Shown here in pieces: positions 9,058 through 18,263 of a stretch of DNA of 64,000 nt; position 1 is the first letter of the stretch, and every line of letters starts with the position of its first letter. The DNA lies in contig NZ_CP084992.1 of the NCBI RefSeq assembly GCF_044793635.1, positions 1,612,001-1,676,000 on the forward strand. The letters are read 5' to 3'. The position numbers and the translations under genes were made by a program. The notes under the pieces were generated by a model. It saw only the letters and a program-made list of their open reading frames with translations. It had not been told where the DNA came from and searched no databases. Source of the DNA: Virgibacillus_F necropolis_A. GTDB taxonomy: Bacteria > Bacillota > Bacilli > Bacillales > Amphibacillaceae.

Positions 9058-10206
9058 TTATTTCAACTCAGGTACATCTACCCAACGACGCTCTTCCCAT
9101 GATTGTAGTGCCAACTCAGAAAGTTGGGTCCCTTTTGCCCCTTCAAGTAAATCCAAAACATATGGTTCATCAGCAACAACATGTTTTAAGAACATTTCCC
9201 ACTGAATTTTGAAGGCATTATCAAAGTCTGCGTTATCAGGAACTTCTTGCCATTGTGATTCGAAATTAAATGGGTTTGGAATATCAGGATTCCAGATTGG
9301 CTTCGGCGTATTAACACGATGCTGAACCTTACAATCTCTTAGTCCAGCAACAGCACTTCCTTCTGTTCCGTCCACTTGGACAGTTAACAGGTCATCACGG
9401 TCTACGCGGACAGCCCATGAAGAGTTTGCCTGAACGATAATTCCATTTTCAAGTTCAAATGTACCGTAAGCAGCGTCATCAGCCGTACAGTCATACTTCT
9501 CTCCTTTTTCATCAATGCGCTTTTTAATATGGGTAGCACCTAAACATGATACTGATTTAATTGAACCAAATAAATGTTGAATGACATAACGCCAGTGAGC
9601 GAACATATCAACGATAATTCCACCACCATCTTCTTTACGATAGTTCCAGGATGGACGTTGCCCTTCTTGCCAATCCCCTTCAAACACCCAATAACCGAAC
9701 TCCATACGCACACTTAAAATTTCACCGAAGAATCCCGAGTTGATCAGTCGTTGTAGCTTTAAAAGTCCTGGTAAGTACAATTTATCTTGAACAACACCGT
9801 TCTTTACGCCAGCAGCTTCAGCAAGTCTTGCTAATTCTACTGATTCATCCAAACTAGTTGCAGTTGGCTTTTCGCAATAAATATGCTTTCCTGCTTCAAT
9901 AGCCTGACGAATCCCTTCTGCTCTTCGCACTGTCGTTTGTGAGTCAAAGTAAATTTGATTATAATCATCTGCTAATGTTTCCTCTAAATTCGTACCCCAT
10001 CGTGAAAGGTTATGTTCTTCAACCAATTCTTTAAGTTTATTTTCACGTCTTCCTACCAAGATTGGGTCTGGCATAATCACATCACCATTTGGAAGCTCAA
10101 TTCCTCCTTGTTCACGAATCGCAACGATAGAACGAATTAAATGTTGATTCGTTCCCATGCGTCCGGTAACACCATTCATAATAATTCCGATATTTTTAAC
10201 TGACAT
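9058..10206 (-). CDS. Gfo/Idh/MocA family oxidoreductase
   Basis: 382-residue NAD(P)-dependent sugar dehydrogenase. The N-terminal Rossmann fold begins GIIMNGVTGRMGTNQH, followed by HIYCEKPTATSLDESVELA, the signature EKP motif of the family. The C-terminal alpha/beta domain holds GGGIIVDMFAHWRYVIQHLFG, where Asp and His are likely catalytic. It is the first gene of the block running through DUF993, the two TIM-barrel proteins and the hydroxyacid dehydrogenase. It may oxidise a sugar or inositol-like ring so that the downstream epimerase and aldolase can act; this role is inferred from context. GGAAGGGG supplies the ribosome-binding site. Confidence 0.88.
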   Translation of the reverse strand: MSVKNIGIIMNGVTGRMGTNQHLIRSIVAIREQGGIELPNGDVIMPDPILVGRRENKLKELVEEHNLSRWGTNLEETLADDYNQIYFDSQTTVRRAEGIRQAIEAGKHIYCEKPTATSLDESVELARLAEAAGVKNGVVQDKLYLPGLLKLQRLINSGFFGEILSVRMEFGYWVFEGDWQEGQRPSWNYRKEDGGGIIVDMFAHWRYVIQHLFGSIKSVSCLGATHIKKRIDEKGEKYDCTADDAAYGTFELENGIIVQANSSWAVRVDRDDLLTVQVDGTEGSAVAGLRDCKVQHRVNTPKPIWNPDIPNPFNFESQWQEVPDNADFDNAFKIQWEMFLKHVVADEPYVLDLLEGAKGTQLSELALQSWEERRWVDVPELK

Positions 10207-10254
10207 TGTTTTTCCCCTTCCAAGCTTTTTGTATAACTTTATAATAGGGCACTT

Positions 10255-10500
10255 TTATAAAGTTGTCTTATAACGCCAGGAAAATAATTCTTAAATTCGG
10301 AAGTAATCTCTTCTTGATATCCTACAATGATTTTCAATCTTCATTTTCGTTCGGCAACTGATAACCAATCCTAAATTTTCAGAAGGGAAATTAGTAAAAG
10401 AATCTATAGAAAGTAGATAGCGATTCAAACCAACTTTGTAGCAAATTGGGAATATCTCTATATTTCTGCGACAGATAAAGTGCTTTTTATAAGTAAATAC
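10255..10500 (-). pseudogene. Relic of an AraC-family regulator 3' end
   Basis: The segment aligns along its length to 19930-20180, the last part of the intact AraC gene plus its downstream flank. Matching stretches include TTTTCAATCTTCATTT-like sequence at the stop codon, AATCTATAGAA, GATTCAAA and CCAACTT. In the frame homologous to the AraC gene I read KFRI-GYQLPNENED and then a stop, matching KFRIANQIPDINED. A TGA interrupts this frame just upstream, and the coding match stops after roughly 65 codons. It is therefore a non-functional remnant of a second AraC gene. It occupies most of the 500-bp gap between the oxidoreductase and the beta-galactosidase. Confidence 0.75.
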
Positions 10501-10628
10501 TCGTATTACCGTCTTAGGCAAAACACGAGCTTTTTGACTATGTCTTTGATTGTTATCATAAAAAGGGCCCCCTTTCCATTAAGGCCACTGGGCAAAAATA
10601 ATGGAAATATCCCATCAAAAATACGGAC

Positions 10629-10672
10629 AAAAAAAGCTAACGACAATATATAGGTCGTTAACTTTTTTTCTT
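10629..10672 (-). terminator. Rho-independent terminator after the GH35 gene
   Basis: Stem GTTAACGAC / GTCGTTAGC (one mismatch) with a 9-base loop, followed on the minus strand by seven T. It also has a T-run on the plus side, so it may work in both directions. It ends the ABC-lyase-galactosidase block. Confidence 0.75.
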
Positions 10673-10703
10673 AGACAAATACGAACTTTTTCAGACTGTC
10701 ATG

Positions 10704-12449
10704 CTATCCTAATTTATGTGTATCAATCAATGAAACTTCGGCGTTTTTCGTACTATGCATTTCAAAAATAATAATTTCGTTTGTTCCCTTTTTTAGAACT
10801 GGACCTGGTAAATATAACGTTTCCTGTGGACCAATTTCCCAGTACCTTCCTAAGTTAAAATCATTAACAAGGACAATACCCTTTACCCAGCCTGGCAGTT
10901 CGACAAATGTATCACCAATTTCTCTAACTTCAAATGTTCCACGATAAAACAACGGTTGATCAGACGTTTGTTTATTCGTTTGTTCAAATGCTAATTCTGC
11001 TAAATTATTCATTGGTAGCGAGTACATCTCCCAATCAAATAAAAACTGGCGTTCAAAACGTACTCCTTCGGTAATCCCTTTTGGGTCGTTCAATAATGGT
11101 CCATAATTTATCCGGCCCATGTTTTCTACTAAAATATCAAGTTTAATTCCTTCTTTAGGTACTTCAATCATAAGTGTGTTGTTGTTAAGACGGTCGATTA
11201 CACCCTTGTATTCCTGGTCCACATATACAATCGCGCGATCTCGAACGTCTTGAATCGTTAATTGAGCTTTCCCGAGTGGCCCTTTTAAATGGTTACGATA
11301 AAGGATAAAACCATAATCCTGACCTAATTTTTCCATTGTTTCTGGATGCGTTTTTCTAACGGGTTTACTAATCTGATCCAATGCATTAAATAGATTAATA
11401 GATTCTTTCATCTTAACCGTACCATAATCCATTTTAGGAATAGGTTCAGGTAACACAAGTTCGCCTAAATTCATGTGTTTTGAAATAGCTTCGCGTACTG
11501 CATGGAACTTAGGTGTGAGATCACCCGTTTCACTTATTGGACAATCATAGTCATAACTTGTAACAGTCGGAGCATATTTGTCATCGTAATTAGCACCATT
11601 GTAAAAACCAAAATTAGTACCACCATGGAACATGTAGAAATTAACTGAATCCCCTCTTGCTAGCATTTCTGAAAACGTATCGGCTGTATCTTGCGGATCG
11701 CGTTGATGATGTTCTTCACCCCAATGATCAAACCATCCATTCCAAAATTCCATGACAAAGTTTGGTGTGTTAGGAAAGTATTCCTGTAATTTAGCGAAAG
11801 ACTTCTCTGGTTTTGACCCAAAGTTAACGGTTGCCAACACATTTTTGACTGTCCCCCCTTGAAGCATTAAATCGGTTGGTCCATCGGAGGTAAACAGTAA
11901 CACATCGACATTCCTTTTTCGTATCGCATCGTTCATGTAATTTAAATAGCGTTTATCATTTCCATAACTTCCATATTCATTTTCAATTTGCATCGCAATT
12001 ATTGGACCACCATTCGTTTGCAACAATGGCTTTAACTTTTCTAGTAAAACATCATAATAGTTATCTACTTTTTCTAAATAAGGTACATGGTAGGACCTGA
12101 TCTGCATATTGCGATCCGCAAGTAGCCATGAAGGCAATCCGCCAAATTCCCACTCTGCACAGATATAAGGACTTGGACGTGCGATGACGTATAACCCTAA
12201 GCGCTCCGCAATATGGATGAATTCTACGATATCAGCAATACCCGAAAAATTAAATTCACCTTCTTTTGGTTCATGTAAGTTCCATGGAATATATGTTTCG
12301 ACACAATTGAAACCACAAGCCTTTAACTTACGTAATCGATCTTCCCAATATTCTGGAACAATCCTGAAGTAGTGGATTGCCCCAGATATTAGTTGGATAG
12401 GTTTATCATTCATGTATAGTTCTTTTCCCACTACGGTTAGTTTAGACAT
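10704..12449 (-). CDS. Beta-galactosidase, glycoside hydrolase family 35
   Basis: 581-residue GH35 enzyme that removes terminal beta-linked galactose. The (beta/alpha)8 catalytic domain shows ISGAIHYFRI, CNGVETYIPW-like GFNCVETYIPWNLHEP, and ARPSPYICAEWEFGGLPSWLL. The acid/base glutamate is E158 in QIENEYGSYG and the nucleophile is E234 in VMEFWNGWFDHWG. Jelly-roll beta domains follow (LPGWVKGIVLVNDFNLGRYWEIGPQETLYLPG). No signal peptide is present, so it probably acts on imported oligosaccharides. It lies 119 bases downstream of the lyase gene in the same orientation and could feed galactose to the Leloir genes at 35854-40554. Confidence 0.95.
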   Translation of the reverse strand: MSKLTVVGKELYMNDKPIQLISGAIHYFRIVPEYWEDRLRKLKACGFNCVETYIPWNLHEPKEGEFNFSGIADIVEFIHIAERLGLYVIARPSPYICAEWEFGGLPSWLLADRNMQIRSYHVPYLEKVDNYYDVLLEKLKPLLQTNGGPIIAMQIENEYGSYGNDKRYLNYMNDAIRKRNVDVLLFTSDGPTDLMLQGGTVKNVLATVNFGSKPEKSFAKLQEYFPNTPNFVMEFWNGWFDHWGEEHHQRDPQDTADTFSEMLARGDSVNFYMFHGGTNFGFYNGANYDDKYAPTVTSYDYDCPISETGDLTPKFHAVREAISKHMNLGELVLPEPIPKMDYGTVKMKESINLFNALDQISKPVRKTHPETMEKLGQDYGFILYRNHLKGPLGKAQLTIQDVRDRAIVYVDQEYKGVIDRLNNNTLMIEVPKEGIKLDILVENMGRINYGPLLNDPKGITEGVRFERQFLFDWEMYSLPMNNLAELAFEQTNKQTSDQPLFYRGTFEVREIGDTFVELPGWVKGIVLVNDFNLGRYWEIGPQETLYLPGPVLKKGTNEIIIFEMHSTKNAEVSLIDTHKLG

Positions 12450-12567
12450 GACTTGGCACTCCTTTAAAACATAATTAATATCAAACTAGTAACAATAAGT
12501 GTTCGCTTAAATGCCTGGATTATCTTAAGCCTTGTTTGACTGTCTGTTGGTCAATTGCTATTTTAAT

Positions 12568-15500
12568 TTATTCATCGTAAGACCTTTTTAAATAGGAAAT
12601 GTCTTCAAGCAACAATTCTGCAAAGGATGCTTGAATCTTTTTTCCGGATTGTGCTTGAACTTGGTTTTCTAAAGCATTTAAACCATTTATTATTTGCTTC
12701 TCGCCGTTTGCTTTCTGAATATGTTTAATCTTCGACAGTAAACTATTTAAAATACCTTGACTAGTAATCCACCCTTGTTGATTTGCGTAATTCACCGCCT
12801 CATCCAAATGATCGACATCCATTTTAACGGTGAAGACAAACTCTTTTACTGTCTGATTTCCAGCCAGATCCGACGCTGTTACCTTTACATTGTGCTCTCC
12901 GGTAGACAAAGATATTGGATCAAAAGTATAAGGATGCTCCACCTTCGTACCATCCAACTTGACTTCTAAACTGTCGACACCACTTAACGAATCAGTGATG
13001 TTGAAATGGATTGAACCTTTATCTGTTCGGTAAACATTTTTTAATTCCTTCGGTGTAATATCGGGTCCTGTCATATCAATCATCACAGTTGACATTTTAA
13101 TTTCTTCAATATTCGCCGCATTATCGATGCTGTAATATGCCAATTCATGGATTCCTTCATCTGTAATATCAACGGTGTCCCCCTTGGTAAGTAGCCCTCC
13201 GTCTAAACTGTACAACGTTCTCCAAACACCACTTTCTTCATCCGTAGCGGTCAATTTCACCGTTTGTTCTGTTTTCTCCCACCCTGATTTGACGTTTTCC
13301 GTCGTTATAGGAGGAGTTTTATCTGGATTTGAGGTAATAATCTCAAGATAAGGTTGATTAGATTCGTTTTCCTTTGTATTCATGACCGGCCAATTACCAT
13401 TGCCAGTAAGTCCAATTGTCACCTCTTGATCACCATCTAGCTGAGACTTTACAAATGAAGTCACATCAAAAGATTGATACTGCCACTCTTGATTAAATAT
13501 GGATTGGCTTATAAAGTCACCCATATTTGGTCTGTTGTTCCAAGTGACACCTAGTTCTTCCCAATTATCGTTGTTTACGCCAAAAGCCTTTACAGGGGCA
13601 GGACCCTTATCATTTTGTGCATAAACATGTATTTTCGCCGCTACTATTTTATCCTCGATTTCAACCGAGTTTAAATTAAACTTCAAAAATGCTTCCCGGG
13701 TGAAATTAGCAGATGGGCTCTCTTTTGCAACCATCCATGATCTTGCACCAAAGTTTTGATTTGCTTGTGAACCTCCATTGACAAACGTATCAGCGACAGG
13801 TTCCAAGTTTATCTCCTCGCTGACTGGAGGTTGGTAGACAGGGGGAAGCCCCTCAGGAACTTGTGAATTATATTTCAGTTTGATTGTATGTGATCTTCCC
13901 ATTGAACCACTCACATCTATTTTCACTTTTGTGAAAGGCCGCTTATGCAATACTTGCACCGTTTCATCTTTACTGATCACTTCCATCCCAATTTTACCTA
14001 CATCTATTATCAACGTATTTTGTGATTGTGTCGGATCGGACACGGATAGCGTTAAAATGTTCCCTTCTTTCTTAACCATAACGGAAGCTGGCTGGTGTGA
14101 ACGAACATTATCTACTTTACCCGCTTTCCAAAAGTTCATTGCCGTTAGACCGAGCTCTTTTTCCTTAACAGCCTGGATGTCATTCGTGTTTTTAATAATT
14201 TGGATGTCCGAATCTTGACTGTACTGCCTTGTTTCAGAAACGTTTTTATTTGGAAGCAGTACATAAGAATAAGAAGCATTTTCCGGATTCGTCCCATGAT
14301 CAAAAGACATGCTCAAATAGTTTCTTGTGAACGATTCATCTGTTAAAAAAATGTTGGTGTTGATGTCTGTCCACGAACCGATTCTTTCCTCCCGCAATAC
14401 GGACACATCACGTGACTTCGGGAAATAGTAGCCGATATCCGAATTCGTAACATTCCCTTCCAGATGGGCCCAACGAGCATTTTCAACCGTTTCCGACCGT
14501 CCTAACTCGCTACTCCTGACGTCACCGTTTACCGTAAACGTGTTGTCCCCGCTTTCGTTCAGTCCGCGGTTCTCAATAATTGTTTCAATTTCCCGATCAT
14601 TATTGCTCGTAATACCGGCACCTAAGGCAACTACCTCATTATCAAACATAAACCAGGATTTCTTGCCCTCAAGTGTACCTTCTTCGTAGTTAAACGCCAT
14701 ACCTGTCGTACCATAAAGTCCATTGATTGTTGAACCACCAACCCAACTTTCAGCGCTTCTCGTATCGGGTTTTTGTTTCAGATCCGTTGTCGTCCCCGGT
14801 AACCGAAGCGAATCTATTGTTGGCCAGAAGTCATCGCTGTATTGGGTAAGATCGTTATTGTACAGGTAAGTCATTCCACTCCCTGTATACCAACCTTTTA
14901 AATTTTCTCTATTACCAGTTTCATAGTTTTGAATACGATTGGAATACATACTAATACCAAAAGTCCAACCGGGACGACGGTGAACAATACGATCCATGGA
15001 TGAAAACTGGTAATGGCCAATCAGTTCCCCTCTCGGCTCGATTGCCTCATTGGACATCAATGATTTAACCATTATCATATCGTTAATACTCAGATTATTA
15101 TAATATTTTTCAAACGCGGTATCTTTAACGACCCAATGTTTGACCATACTTTTTAGCTTTTTCTCAATATCAGAAGGAGCGGCTTCGGATAAGCGAAGTA
15201 ACGCTATAGCCACTGTCCTTCCATTGGAGTGATCTGATGACCCTTGTCTGGAGATAGCTCTACCTCTTACCATGTCCATCATCGCCCCCTTATAAATAAG
15301 AGGCTGAAAGGATTCAAAAGCCCATTGGTACACATTATCTATGCCAGAATTTGTAACATGCCAAGAAGAATCGTGTAAGATATACAGCACATCTACGAGA
15401 TGATTGAGCAATACAATGCCGTAACTTCCGGTATATGCTATATCATTGTGTTGGATAAATGAACCGTCCTTGTAAAACCCATCACCCTTATTCACATAAT

Positions 15501-16245
15501 TAAATAATTGGCTTAAGGCATCACGGGCCATTGTAATTTTTTCGCTGTCTTTGCCAACAATTCCGCGAACAGCTATAATCAATGCCTTGTCAACCCGGTT
15601 AGCTCCAGTTGCTTCAATACCATACCTTGTAAGAATTGTTGGATCATCTACAAAGTGATCGATAGCAGCTGTATAATTGTTAATTTGGGCAGAGGTAAGA
15701 TCCTCATACATTAATACTAAAATATCTTTTATGGCCATAGGTGAACCGATTTCCCAGTCCCACCAATTACCGTACTGAGATGATGATTCATTGTACCGGT
15801 TCAGATACAACCAATCCAAACCATAAATAATCCCTTCTCTTAAATCCGAATTTTGATATAAGGACGATCCTTCCATTGTATATGCAAGCGCCATGTCCTT
15901 TAGACGTTCATAGCTTTCTGTCATATAGTTTGGAGGGCGTCCCGTATGATTTTCTAAATCGTCCCATAGGTATTCGTGTTCACCTGACTTATTCATAGTT
16001 TGCAAGAATCCCGTTTCCTTTTCGTTTGTGACTCTTGTAACTAGGTCTTCGATGTGGTTTGAAATATCGGGATCTGAGGGGTCATAGTCACTTCCGCCGG
16101 TAAGGTAATCTTTCCATTTTTCACGCAATTGATCGAATTCGTCTGCTGCATATGCCTCGTTTTGGGAAAATAGATTCAGAAAAGGTGTGATTAACAATAC
16201 GGATAAAACCATTATTCCTATCGAACGGTACTTTTTTCGATTCAA
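12568..16245 (-). CDS. Secreted polysaccharide lyase family 8 with C-terminal accessory domains
   Basis: About 1225 residues, starting at TTG 16245 behind AAGGAG; the earlier TTG at 16269 has no ribosome-binding site. A signal peptide ends near QNEAYA-ADEF. The catalytic part is PL8: Asn (GANRVDKA), His (FIQHNDIAYTG), Tyr (TGSYG) and Arg (MVRGRAISR). Spacing is 50 residues from Asn to His, 9 to Tyr and 54 to Arg, which matches what I recall for hyaluronate and chondroitin lyases (xanthan lyase has 52). The NWWDWEIG aromatic patch is also present. Downstream lie a DNRLRE-type domain (VADTFVNGGS...), a chitobiase-type Ig-like module (ATDEESGVWRTLYSLDGG) and a second Ig-like module. The short C-terminal helical stretch has no visible LPXTG or SLH anchor. 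Likely substrate: hyaluronan or chondroitin; not proven. Confidence 0.92.
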   Translation of the reverse strand: MNRKKYRSIGIMVLSVLLITPFLNLFSQNEAYAADEFDQLREKWKDYLTGGSDYDPSDPDISNHIEDLVTRVTNEKETGFLQTMNKSGEHEYLWDDLENHTGRPPNYMTESYERLKDMALAYTMEGSSLYQNSDLREGIIYGLDWLYLNRYNESSSQYGNWWDWEIGSPMAIKDILVLMYEDLTSAQINNYTAAIDHFVDDPTILTRYGIEATGANRVDKALIIAVRGIVGKDSEKITMARDALSQLFNYVNKGDGFYKDGSFIQHNDIAYTGSYGIVLLNHLVDVLYILHDSSWHVTNSGIDNVYQWAFESFQPLIYKGAMMDMVRGRAISRQGSSDHSNGRTVAIALLRLSEAAPSDIEKKLKSMVKHWVVKDTAFEKYYNNLSINDMIMVKSLMSNEAIEPRGELIGHYQFSSMDRIVHRRPGWTFGISMYSNRIQNYETGNRENLKGWYTGSGMTYLYNNDLTQYSDDFWPTIDSLRLPGTTTDLKQKPDTRSAESWVGGSTINGLYGTTGMAFNYEEGTLEGKKSWFMFDNEVVALGAGITSNNDREIETIIENRGLNESGDNTFTVNGDVRSSELGRSETVENARWAHLEGNVTNSDIGYYFPKSRDVSVLREERIGSWTDINTNIFLTDESFTRNYLSMSFDHGTNPENASYSYVLLPNKNVSETRQYSQDSDIQIIKNTNDIQAVKEKELGLTAMNFWKAGKVDNVRSHQPASVMVKKEGNILTLSVSDPTQSQNTLIIDVGKIGMEVISKDETVQVLHKRPFTKVKIDVSGSMGRSHTIKLKYNSQVPEGLPPVYQPPVSEEINLEPVADTFVNGGSQANQNFGARSWMVAKESPSANFTREAFLKFNLNSVEIEDKIVAAKIHVYAQNDKGPAPVKAFGVNNDNWEELGVTWNNRPNMGDFISQSIFNQEWQYQSFDVTSFVKSQLDGDQEVTIGLTGNGNWPVMNTKENESNQPYLEIITSNPDKTPPITTENVKSGWEKTEQTVKLTATDEESGVWRTLYSLDGGLLTKGDTVDITDEGIHELAYYSIDNAANIEEIKMSTVMIDMTGPDITPKELKNVYRTDKGSIHFNITDSLSGVDSLEVKLDGTKVEHPYTFDPISLSTGEHNVKVTASDLAGNQTVKEFVFTVKMDVDHLDEAVNYANQQGWITSQGILNSLLSKIKHIQKANGEKQIINGLNALENQVQAQSGKKIQASFAELLLEDISYLKRSYDE

Positions 16246-16458
16246 GTTACCAACTCCTTCATTTTTCAAAAAACAAAAACCTTAACCACTATCTCTAGTG
16301 CCAACAACACATACCAAAACCCAAATGACTCATTATTCATCACCTACATAGTGGCTCATATTTCATTTCCCCCAGAACCGAGCAATTCTGGTAAAACTCT
16401 TACATATATATAAATTACATCAGCGATGCAAATTCATAGAATTTAGAAAGTGTATCTT

Positions 16459-17286
16459 TTAACCTTTAATACCACCCATAGTCATGCCTTCTGTTAACTT
16501 TTTCTGTGTTAAGGCATAAAGCACAATCGTAGGAACTAATACTATGACAAGAGCAGCAAATAACGCCCCCCAATCGGTGGCAAAGCGCTGTACTTCCATT
16601 AAATTGGCAAGTCCTACTGGTATTGTCTTTTTAGCATCAGTTTGTATCAAAACTAGCGCTAATGCATATTCATTCCAAAATGCAAAAAATTGAAAAATAA
16701 CAACCGTTAAAATCCCTGGTTTGGCAATAGGAAGTATAATTCGGATTAACGTTGAAAAATATCCACAACCGTCTATAGAGGCTGACTCCTCATACTCCTT
16801 GGGAATTGTTTTTAGAAAACCGATGAGAAGATATACTGAAAATGGAACGTGACCAACTGCATAGACTACACTAAGCCAAAACAGATTATCCAACATGTGC
16901 ATATCGCTCATTAGCATAAATAATGGAACCAGTATATAAAGAGGCTCTATAAACAACCCCGCCATATAAAAATTATGTAAGAATTTCTTTCCAAAAAAAT
17001 TAAATCTTGCAATTGCATAAGCAGTTGGAATGGTTATTATAAGCATCAGAATCATAGAAAAAACCGTTACAAATATGGAATTAAAAATATACTCCCCCAT
17101 ATGAGCCTTTGTAAAAGCACGTACAAAGTTTTCGAAGTGTAAACTAGTTGGTAGTGACCAAGGACTTTCGAGAATCTCTGTATTTGTTTTAAGGGATGCA
17201 AATACATTCCAGATAATTGGATATACAAACCATATTGTTATTAAAATAAGAAATAATCTAATTACTATTTTTGAAACTTTTCCCAC
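16459..17286 (-). CDS. Carbohydrate ABC transporter permease, MalG type
   Basis: 275-residue inner-membrane protein with six predicted membrane segments. The EAA loop reads EYEESASIDGCGYFSTLIRIILPIAKPG, and the C-terminus KLTEGMTMGGIKG is characteristic of MalG/LacG-type permeases. It starts at GTG. It pairs with the permease 16 bases upstream and the binding protein before that, forming an importer without an ATPase gene. In Bacillaceae a shared MsmX-type ATPase encoded elsewhere usually energises such systems. The cargo is probably oligosaccharide released by the downstream PL8 lyase. Confidence 0.93.
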   Translation of the reverse strand: MGKVSKIVIRLFLILITIWFVYPIIWNVFASLKTNTEILESPWSLPTSLHFENFVRAFTKAHMGEYIFNSIFVTVFSMILMLIITIPTAYAIARFNFFGKKFLHNFYMAGLFIEPLYILVPLFMLMSDMHMLDNLFWLSVVYAVGHVPFSVYLLIGFLKTIPKEYEESASIDGCGYFSTLIRIILPIAKPGILTVVIFQFFAFWNEYALALVLIQTDAKKTIPVGLANLMEVQRFATDWGALFAALVIVLVPTIVLYALTQKKLTEGMTMGGIKG

Positions 17287-17301
17287 GGAAGATTTCCCCC
17301 T

Positions 17302-18180
17302 TTAGGTATCCCGTTCTGTAAGTTTATTGCTTAAGAAAGAAAGAAAGATGGATATTATAAATACTGTTACTGTTATAGCCATTGCGTAACCAAAGTTTGC
17401 ATTGACGAATGCTTGTTGATACATATAGGTCATAACAACCTGTGAGGAATTATTTGGTCCACCTGCTGTCATAACTGTGACAATAACAAAACTAATAACC
17501 AATACACCTTTAATGCTAAAAATAATTGTCACCCTAATGATCTCCCACAGCATAGGGATAGTAATCTTAAAAAACTGTTTGGTTGCCGTCGCACCATCCA
17601 TACTAGCTGCTTCATATAGTTCCTTTGGGATACTGTCCATACCCGCCAAATACATAATCATATAATACCCAGTTGCTTGCCAAATCATTGTTACCGCAAT
17701 TGCCCATAGTACCGTTTCTGGATTCCCTAGCCAGGTTAGCGCAAGTTTATCAAGCCCTATAAACTTAAGAGCAGAATTTAAAATTCCCATATTTGGGTGA
17801 TATATAAAAGACCATAATATCCCAATTACAACAAATGATAGAATACTAGGAAAAAAGAATATTGTTCTGTACAAGTCTTTTTCCCTTAACCTTCCATTTG
17901 ATAATATGAACGCCAAAACTAACGATAAAAATAAGGTCGCTACTGGAACTATCAACATTAGTATCCCAGTATTTATAAGAGCCTTTAAAAAAATCCCGTC
18001 ATTTAACATATCAGTGTAGTTTTTCAATCCAATAAATTCACTTCCCCCACCAAACGCAGAGTAATTATACATTGATTTCAAAAAGACCTGTATGGTTGGA
18101 TAAATTATAAAAAAGCAAAATAAAATAAAAGTCGGTAAAAGGCAAACTAGAAGAAAACCTAATCTTTTCTTGTTTTTCAT
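17302..18180 (-). CDS. Carbohydrate ABC transporter permease, MalF type
   Basis: 292-residue protein with six hydrophobic segments, including FLLVCLLPTFILFCFFIIYPTI at the N-terminus. It has the EAA motif ELYEAASMDGATATKQFFKITIPMLW. GGGGTG precedes the ATG. It is the MalF/UgpA-like half of the importer encoded with the neighbouring MalG-type permease and lipoprotein; the gap to the binding-protein gene is 83 bases. Confidence 0.93.
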   Translation of the reverse strand: MKNKKRLGFLLVCLLPTFILFCFFIIYPTIQVFLKSMYNYSAFGGGSEFIGLKNYTDMLNDGIFLKALINTGILMLIVPVATLFLSLVLAFILSNGRLREKDLYRTIFFFPSILSFVVIGILWSFIYHPNMGILNSALKFIGLDKLALTWLGNPETVLWAIAVTMIWQATGYYMIMYLAGMDSIPKELYEAASMDGATATKQFFKITIPMLWEIIRVTIIFSIKGVLVISFVIVTVMTAGGPNNSSQVVMTYMYQQAFVNANFGYAMAITVTVFIISIFLSFLSNKLTERDT

Positions 18181-18263
18181 ATATTAACACCCCGTAATTA
18201 ATTAGGAATATCTACTATTACCAAAGCAGATATTCCTTGTTCTCATGGCTTTTATGAAACGGC

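Noticed and set aside
10291..10521. 76-codon minus-strand frame in the AraC relic
   Set aside because: It is in a different frame from the AraC homology, so it is an accidental open frame in a pseudogene.
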